52,090 nucleotides of DNA from positions 1 to 52,090 of IMG/VR virus record IMGVR_UViG_3300025697_000033, one strand, 5' to 3'. Below are positions 48,419 through 52,090 of the stretch, piece after piece. The notes beneath the pieces were generated by a model, which was not told the origin of the DNA, ran no database searches, and saw only the letters and a program-made list of their open reading frames with translations. Origin of the DNA: a virus. Position numbers and translations under genes: made by a program. The first letter of the stretch is position 1. Every line of letters begins with the position of its first letter.

Positions 48419-48537
48419 CGATACGCCCTCGCCAGCCACCAACGCACCCGAACCGCCGCGTAGATCGCCCATAAAGCAAATAGGTGAAGACCAAGACCAA
48501 AGTCAGTGCAGATCTGGTCGAAGATGCTTTCCTTCAT
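48415..48537 (-). CDS. Tiny membrane protein (40 aa), lysis cassette
   Basis: MKESIFDQICTDFGLGLHLF leads into a membrane helix ending in a basic tail (RWWLARAYR). ATGA overlap with the endolysin stop. Possible holin or antiholin. Confidence 0.55.
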   Translation of the reverse strand: MKESIFDQICTDFGLGLHLFALWAIYAAVRVRWWLARAYR

Positions 48538-49058
48538 CGGTACGCCCTCGCCAGCCAGCCTTTCAGGAATCGCCCGTACTTGCTCCGGTTTTTCGTCGCC
48601 AACACGCGATAGAATCCGGCCTGCTCAGAACGCATCGCGCAAAAGAGAGAGAGCGCCGTCATACTATTGGCGGCCTCGGCTGTCTTGCGGCCTAGAATGC
48701 CATCCTCGACAAGCGGGAGCCCACACGCCCTGCACGCCCGCTGTAGAATTTTCACGCCTTGGCGGATGCCCATGTTGACCACGCAGTCGAAAGTCTTCTC
48801 AGCTACTGTGGCGTTCGTTAAATTGCAGAGTTTGGCGGGCACCCAGAAGCGGTCGAAATAAAGCTGGATCGCCTGCTCTTCGCTCAAACCCTTGATGTCA
48901 TCCGCGTCGATGTCTCCGTCGCCGTCCACATCGAGACAGGCTTCGCGGATTACAGGAATGGTGATACCATAATTCGTGACCCCCGCGTGATCGGTGGTTA
49001 GTCCGCCTTCGTTTTCCAGGACGGTCCTTATAGCAAGCTCGAAGAATGCGTGTCTCAT
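48534..49058 (-). CDS. Endolysin, GH108-like muramidase with EF-hand insert
   Basis: This 174-residue lysozyme cleaves peptidoglycan. The GH108 start motif ENEGGLTTDHAGVTNYGIT is at residues 15-33, with the predicted catalytic Glu17. Residues about 43-55 hold DVDGDGDIDADDI, a dockerin/EF-hand calcium loop, inserted before the usual SEEQAIQLYFDRFW helix. The C-terminal peptidoglycan-binding part has GRKTAEAANSMTALS. Calcium control of activity is possible. Confidence 0.85.
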   Translation of the reverse strand: MRHAFFELAIRTVLENEGGLTTDHAGVTNYGITIPVIREACLDVDGDGDIDADDIKGLSEEQAIQLYFDRFWVPAKLCNLTNATVAEKTFDCVVNMGIRQGVKILQRACRACGLPLVEDGILGRKTAEAANSMTALSLFCAMRSEQAGFYRVLATKNRSKYGRFLKGWLARAYR

Positions 49059-49183
49059 GCGTCCGCCGCTCCTCTGTCTTCGTCTGGCACGGATACCTCG
49101 ATATGCGGTATGCCGTAAATCATCACAAACGATCTGGGGTTATACGCCGCGCCGCCGGGTTGAACCTTAATCAATACGTTCAT
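49055..49183 (-). CDS. Small protein (42 aa)
   Basis: MNVLIKVQPGGAAYNPRSFV is followed by IYGIPHIEVSVPDEDRGAAD. GGAGG precedes ATG, ATGA overlaps tie it to the endolysin and the next gene. Function unknown. Confidence 0.6.
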   Translation of the reverse strand: MNVLIKVQPGGAAYNPRSFVMIYGIPHIEVSVPDEDRGAADA

Positions 49184-49524
49184 GCTCTCGCCTCCGCAAC
49201 TTCCTTCAAATCCAGGGCAAGCTCCGCCTGTGTGGCGTGGTGCTCTTCGAGGGTGGGGATCTCGGTGACTGCGGACCAACCCGCATCAATGATGTCGGCG
49301 GCTCTTGCTAATGCAACTGACATTGCTCTCGCCTCAACAGCCCCGCCAATTCTCCCAGGCGCATCCATAAAAACGAATGGAGGCTGTTCTTCCAGTCGAT
49401 AGGCTTCAAACCTTACCTGTATTCGGGTAGGTCCAGAAAATTCTTCCAACGGCTTTCCGGGGAATAGCGTCACTACATAGTTACTCCCAAAGTTCTCCCT
49501 AATCGCCACCACGTCATCGCACAT
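49180..49524 (-). CDS. Unrecognised protein near the lysis cassette
   Basis: This 114-residue protein (NFGSNYVVTLFPGKPLEEFS; RAMSVALARAADIIDAGWSA) has AAGGAGAA before ATG at 49524. Alpha/beta, acidic. It begins the lysis operon after the tRNA. Confidence 0.6.
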   Translation of the reverse strand: MCDDVVAIRENFGSNYVVTLFPGKPLEEFSGPTRIQVRFEAYRLEEQPPFVFMDAPGRIGGAVEARAMSVALARAADIIDAGWSAVTEIPTLEEHHATQAELALDLKEVAEARA

Positions 49525-49611
49525 GATTTTCTCCTTCGTTTTGTAAAAGGCGGGCGCGTTTCGTGGTGCCAGCATTCTATGATGCTGCCCAGGTGGCCTG
49601 CGCCCGCTTGA

Positions 49612-49631
49612 CCGCTGGTTAAACCAAGCGG
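49612..49631. promoter_or_regulatory. Inverted repeat between tRNA and lysis operon
   Basis: CCGCTGGTT and AACCAAGCGG form a nearly perfect palindrome with one bulge. No T-run follows. An operator or RNA-processing site would fit. Confidence 0.4.
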
Positions 49632-49735
49632 CGCGGTTTGGTTTCGGCCACTGAAAAATGTACGGGGATTTCGGCTTTCACCTCCACTTGCCGCCAAGAA
49701 GCTATCAAGGCCGACGCAGCGTCTATCCCGAAAAA

Positions 49736-49812
49736 TGGTAGCGGCGACGGGACTCGAACCCGTGAACTGCTGCGTATGAAACAGCCGAGATGACCATCTT
49801 CTCCACACCGCG
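49736..49812 (-). tRNA. tRNA-Met (CAT), initiator-like
   Basis: The 77-nt sequence folds into a full cloverleaf with encoded CCA. Acceptor CGCGGTG/CGCCGCT has an unpaired C1-U72, D stem is GAGA/TCTC giving A11-U24, anticodon loop TTCATAC has anticodon CAT, and the T arm is ACGGG-TTCGAGT-CCCGT. The first two features mark initiator tRNAs, but the anticodon stem (GCTGT/GCAGC) lacks the three G-C pairs. A promoter lies upstream at 49911-49939. Confidence 0.9.
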
Positions 49813-49910
49813 CCAAAACTGATTCAACTTTTCCCTTCCAGAGCGACGGGCCGGGGTTTCATCGACCCGCCGCCAAACGAAGGAGAAACGCCATGAAACG
49901 CTTCCCTTGT

Positions 49911-49939
49911 AGGTTAGCATGAATGGGGCGGGGTGTCAA
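49911..49939 (-). promoter_or_regulatory. Probable promoter for tRNA / lysis operon
   Basis: TTGACA (49939-49934), 17 bp, TAACCT (49916-49911) on the minus strand, overlapping the end of the preceding gene. Downstream, GTTTCAT and ATGAAAC can form a stem before the tRNA. Confidence 0.55.
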
Positions 49940-50444
49940 TAGGTGCTGGCGCTTCTTCGGTTCTACCCGCCAATACATTAGGCGTTGTTCGTTGCGCCGC
50001 TATCATCCTCCTGGCGTCATCTTGGCCCGCCTTCGCCCCCATGATAATTTTGCCTTGCTTGAATAGTCGGTGCTGATGCGCCCGGACATCGGGATCGTCG
50101 AGTTGAGATTCGTCCACTCCCATCTGTCGAAAATGCGCCTTCAACATGCCCCGGAATGATGACCTGAATCGGCGATCATTGTATTCGGTGGCCTCTATGT
50201 CCGTCAAGACTTGCAGGCCGTCCTGGTGGATTTTCACGGTGTAGCTTTTGCCAAGATCTTCAAGTCCCAAGCTCATTGCTGCTTGCAGCCCCATCAACGC
50301 AAACTGGTATTGCACGGTTCCGCGCTTTTTGTTCGTGATGGTTTCAATTTCAGAAGCCGGGAACAAATCGCCCTTTTCGATAGACTCATAGTCGAACGGA
50401 ACTCTGCTTGCTATTCCGTCTTGTGTTTCTTCTGTGTCGCTCAT
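49914..50444 (-). CDS. Unrecognised protein downstream of the pentamer array
   Basis: This 176-residue protein (SDTEETQDGIASRVPFDYES; FALMGLQAAMSLGLEDLGKS; RRFRSSFRGMLKAHFRQMGV) starts at 50444 with AGGAG upstream, 38 bp after the middle array. Mixed charge, helical, Arg-rich middle. Translated frames of the array upstream are open but are probably not part of it. No family recognised. Confidence 0.65.
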   Translation of the reverse strand: MSDTEETQDGIASRVPFDYESIEKGDLFPASEIETITNKKRGTVQYQFALMGLQAAMSLGLEDLGKSYTVKIHQDGLQVLTDIEATEYNDRRFRSSFRGMLKAHFRQMGVDESQLDDPDVRAHQHRLFKQGKIIMGAKAGQDDARRMIAAQRTTPNVLAGRTEEAPAPIDTPPHSC

Positions 50445-50482
50445 GTTTTTTCTCCTGTTTTTCCAAACCAAAATATACCCTC

Positions 50483-51015
50483 GCCATGCCTTGCCAGTCC
50501 AGGCCTTGCCTGTCCAGGCCATGCCTCGCCTTGCCCAGCCTCTCCATGCCATGCCCTGAGAAAGTCTTTGTTGTATCCATGCCTTGCCCGTCCCGTCCAT
50601 GCCAGGCCTTGCCTCGCCACGCCTTGCCGCGCCCCGCCGAGCCTTGAGAAAGCCTTTGTTGTATCCATGCCTTGCCAGTCCAGGCCTTGCCTATCCAGGC
50701 CTTGCCTAGCCCTGCCTTGCCCAGCCGTGCCAAGCCTTGAGAAAGTCTTTAATTGCTACCCTTGCCTTGCCTTGCCTTGCCTTGCCTAGCCTCGCCCCTC
50801 CAGGCCAAGCCTTGCCTTGCCCCGCCTCGCCTCGCCACGCCGTGAGAAAGTCTTTGTTGTATCCATGCCTTGCCTATCCCGTCCATGCCTATCCAGGCCT
50901 TGCCGCGCCCCGCCTTGCCTTGCCCCTCCAGGCCTTGAGAAAAGTCTTTGTTGTATCCATGCCTTGCCTTGCCTGTCCCGTCCAGGCCAAGCCACGCCGA
51001 GCCCCGCCACGCCAT
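50483..51015. repeat. Pentamer (KCCNN)n array, middle copy
   Basis: Six blocks of about 12-17 pentamers, separated by five copies of the conserved 23-25-nt element at 50558-50580, 50646-50668, 50739-50763, 50844-50866 and 50937-50960. The copy at 50739 is changed at its end (TTTAATTGCTACC). On the minus strand the array starts with TTTTTTAATGGC after the upstream gene and ends GAGGGTATATT before the next gene's RBS, the same boundaries as the other arrays. Confidence 0.95.
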
Positions 51016-51025
51016 TAAAAAATCG

Positions 51026-51589
51026 TTACACCACCAAGAACCGCCCAAACTTCGGACGGAAATCACACACGCCCTCATACATCCCCGCCGCCTCAATCGC
51101 CGTCTCAAGTTGCTCCAACTCGATCACTGTATTGTCAAACTGGATGGCAAACTCCGCGCTCCACTCATGGAAGATGGGCCGCGTTCTCACAATCCGCGCC
51201 ATCCCAACCTTAACGAGCCGTTGGTCAACAAAACTCTTATCCGCCCACAGCGCGTCAATACCCTTCGGCCCGCTGTACTTCAGCGCCGCGTCGCCATCAC
51301 AGAAGATCGACGCCTTGAAAGCCTTCCCGAGTTTGCTTTTCTTCGCGCCCGACACCAAACACGCCTCGACATATTCGCTCGGGATGCACGGGTGTCCTTT
51401 GCCGTTAAGCAACAGGCTCCCGTACCATTCTACCTCGGCCATTTGCTCGTAGGTTTCTTCGGTCTTGTTTCGCTTGCCGCTGAGTTTTTTGAGCCGTTGC
51501 GTCCATTCGTTCATCGGGTTCGCCAATTGTCCATTGTGCATAATTAGCGGCGCGATGCCTTTCACTTGGAACGTCTTTTGTTTCAACAT
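51026..51589 (-). CDS. Unrecognised phage protein between two pentamer arrays
   Basis: This 187-residue protein starts MLKQKTFQVKGIAPLIMHNG and ends EGVCDFRPKFGRFLVV; its middle has PCIPSEYVEACLVSGAKKSK. The end motif 'G..DFRPKFGRF' recalls a conserved phage protein family I cannot name with certainty. AGGAGAA lies before ATG at 51589. In the right-hand allele the array upstream is in frame with it, but in the left allele it is not, so the array is not part of the protein. Confidence 0.75.
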   Translation of the reverse strand: MLKQKTFQVKGIAPLIMHNGQLANPMNEWTQRLKKLSGKRNKTEETYEQMAEVEWYGSLLLNGKGHPCIPSEYVEACLVSGAKKSKLGKAFKASIFCDGDAALKYSGPKGIDALWADKSFVDQRLVKVGMARIVRTRPIFHEWSAEFAIQFDNTVIELEQLETAIEAAGMYEGVCDFRPKFGRFLVV

Positions 51590-51649
51590 GTCATTTCTCC
51601 TTGTATTGCCTAACCTATCCATAAACCGCACAATGCGGAATATACCCTT

Positions 51650-51968
51650 GCCCAGCCTCGCCTCTCCCAGCCTTGCCTTGCCACGCCCCGCCTCGCCTTG
51701 CCACGCCGTGAGAAAGTCTTTGTTGTATCCATGCCTTGCCTCGCCTTGCCTTGCCAGGCCGCGCCTCGCCCATCCAGGCCAAGCCATGCCCTGAGAAAGT
51801 CTTTGTTGTATCCATGCCTCGCCTTGCCCTGCCCAGCCGCGCCGCGCCATGCCACGCCAAGCCGCGCCCTGAAAAAGTCTTTGTTGTATCCTTGCCTCGC
51901 CTATCCCGTCCCCGCCTCGCCTCGCCATGCCGATCCATGCCAAGCCGGACCACTCCATGCCGAGCCAT
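51650..51968. repeat. Pentamer (KCCNN)n array, right allele
   Basis: Four blocks of about 11-16 pentamers with conserved elements at 51710-51732, 51793-51815 and 51871-51893. Same place as the left array relative to flanking genes but different variable dinucleotides at nearly all positions. Confidence 0.95.
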
Positions 51969-52018
51969 AAAAAAGCCCCAACTACGCAGAGACCGGCGAA
52001 GGAATGCGCAATTAGGGC
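51969..52018 (-). terminator. Terminator of E1, right-end copy
   Basis: Exact copy of 479-528: a 14-bp G-U-containing stem, a 16-nt loop with the 12-nt pairing segment and six T residues before the array. Confidence 0.85.
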
Positions 52019-52090
52019 TAAACAGGATCGCTCCTGTAAAAACTCGCTATGTGATTTCGCCGATCTCATATTCAAACTATACTAGAAAAA

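Larger units (their letters stand above)
51522..52090. repeat. Right terminal repeat (matches 1-600)
   Basis: Flanks match 1-128 and 474-600, while the array between differs in sequence and is 31 bp shorter. The E1 leader and terminator (51969-52069) are repeated exactly; the -35 box lies past the right edge. Confidence 0.9.

Noticed and set aside
49893-49922. Nine-codon plus-strand ORF with a good GGAGAA site
   Set aside because: Too short to support as a gene, with no downstream plus-strand gene to regulate; the match may be chance.
50483-51015. CRISPR array
   Set aside because: The conserved elements are short and the intervening blocks are rule-bound pentamers rather than unrelated spacers; no cas genes are present.

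Overview
This window reads as the complete genome of a tailed dsDNA phage with siphovirus architecture. It holds small and large terminase, portal, head-morphogenesis protein, scaffold, HK97-type capsid, head-tail connectors, tail tube, a frameshifted tail-assembly chaperone pair, tape measure and tail tip, with no sheath or baseplate set. The two ends repeat each other (1-600 and 51522-52090), so the molecule is circular or terminally redundant, with a unit of about 51.5 kb. The host cannot be named. Consensus sigma-70 promoters, AGGAGG-type ribosome binding sites, a GH108 lysozyme and a Tat-like signal fit a Gram-negative host. The tail-tip repeats resemble a family I associate with PVC-group and deltaproteobacterial proteins, which is only a hint. 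I recognise no integrase.

Layout: nearly everything is on the minus strand, so transcription runs from high to low coordinates. From 43.0 down to 33.5 kb lie a Cro/CI-type regulator, tiny genes, a Sak4-like ATPase, an SSB-like protein, a PD-(D/E)XK nuclease, a RuvC-like resolvase, a DNA methyltransferase and many small hypothetical genes. Replication follows (initiator-like protein and DnaB helicase, 33.6-31.1 kb). A consensus promoter at 29.9 kb leads into fibre-like genes, a ParB-methyltransferase fusion, packaging, head, tail and tail-tip genes down to 0.6 kb. Through the circle junction come a repeat array, two unrecognised genes, a tRNA-Met, the lysis cassette, a ParB-like gene and a terminator at 46.2 kb. 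The only plus-strand island (43.16-46.20 kb) diverges from the regulator promoter and carries a PAPS-reductase-like PP-loop protein, an HTH regulator and duplicated debris. Genes are packed with ATGA or TAATG overlaps, and I found several genes of 30-60 codons between the obvious ones.

The two most unusual systems are these. (1) Three operon heads (near 0.5, 33.8 and 47.75 kb) share one geometry: consensus -35, 17 bp, -10, 6 bp, then an ATG at the predicted +1. The first 11-15 nt of each predicted RNA are complementary to the loop of a downstream terminator, a tetraloop hairpin lies between, and the leader ORF reads through the terminator. The pairing sequences differ completely between the three copies while the pairing is kept, which suggests a new attenuator or antiterminator class. 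(2) Three arrays of perfect pentamers (G/T-CC-N-N) are broken about every 60-90 bp by a conserved 23-nt element. The two copies of the array at the contig ends are alleles that differ in length and in nearly every variable dinucleotide, although their flanks are almost identical.
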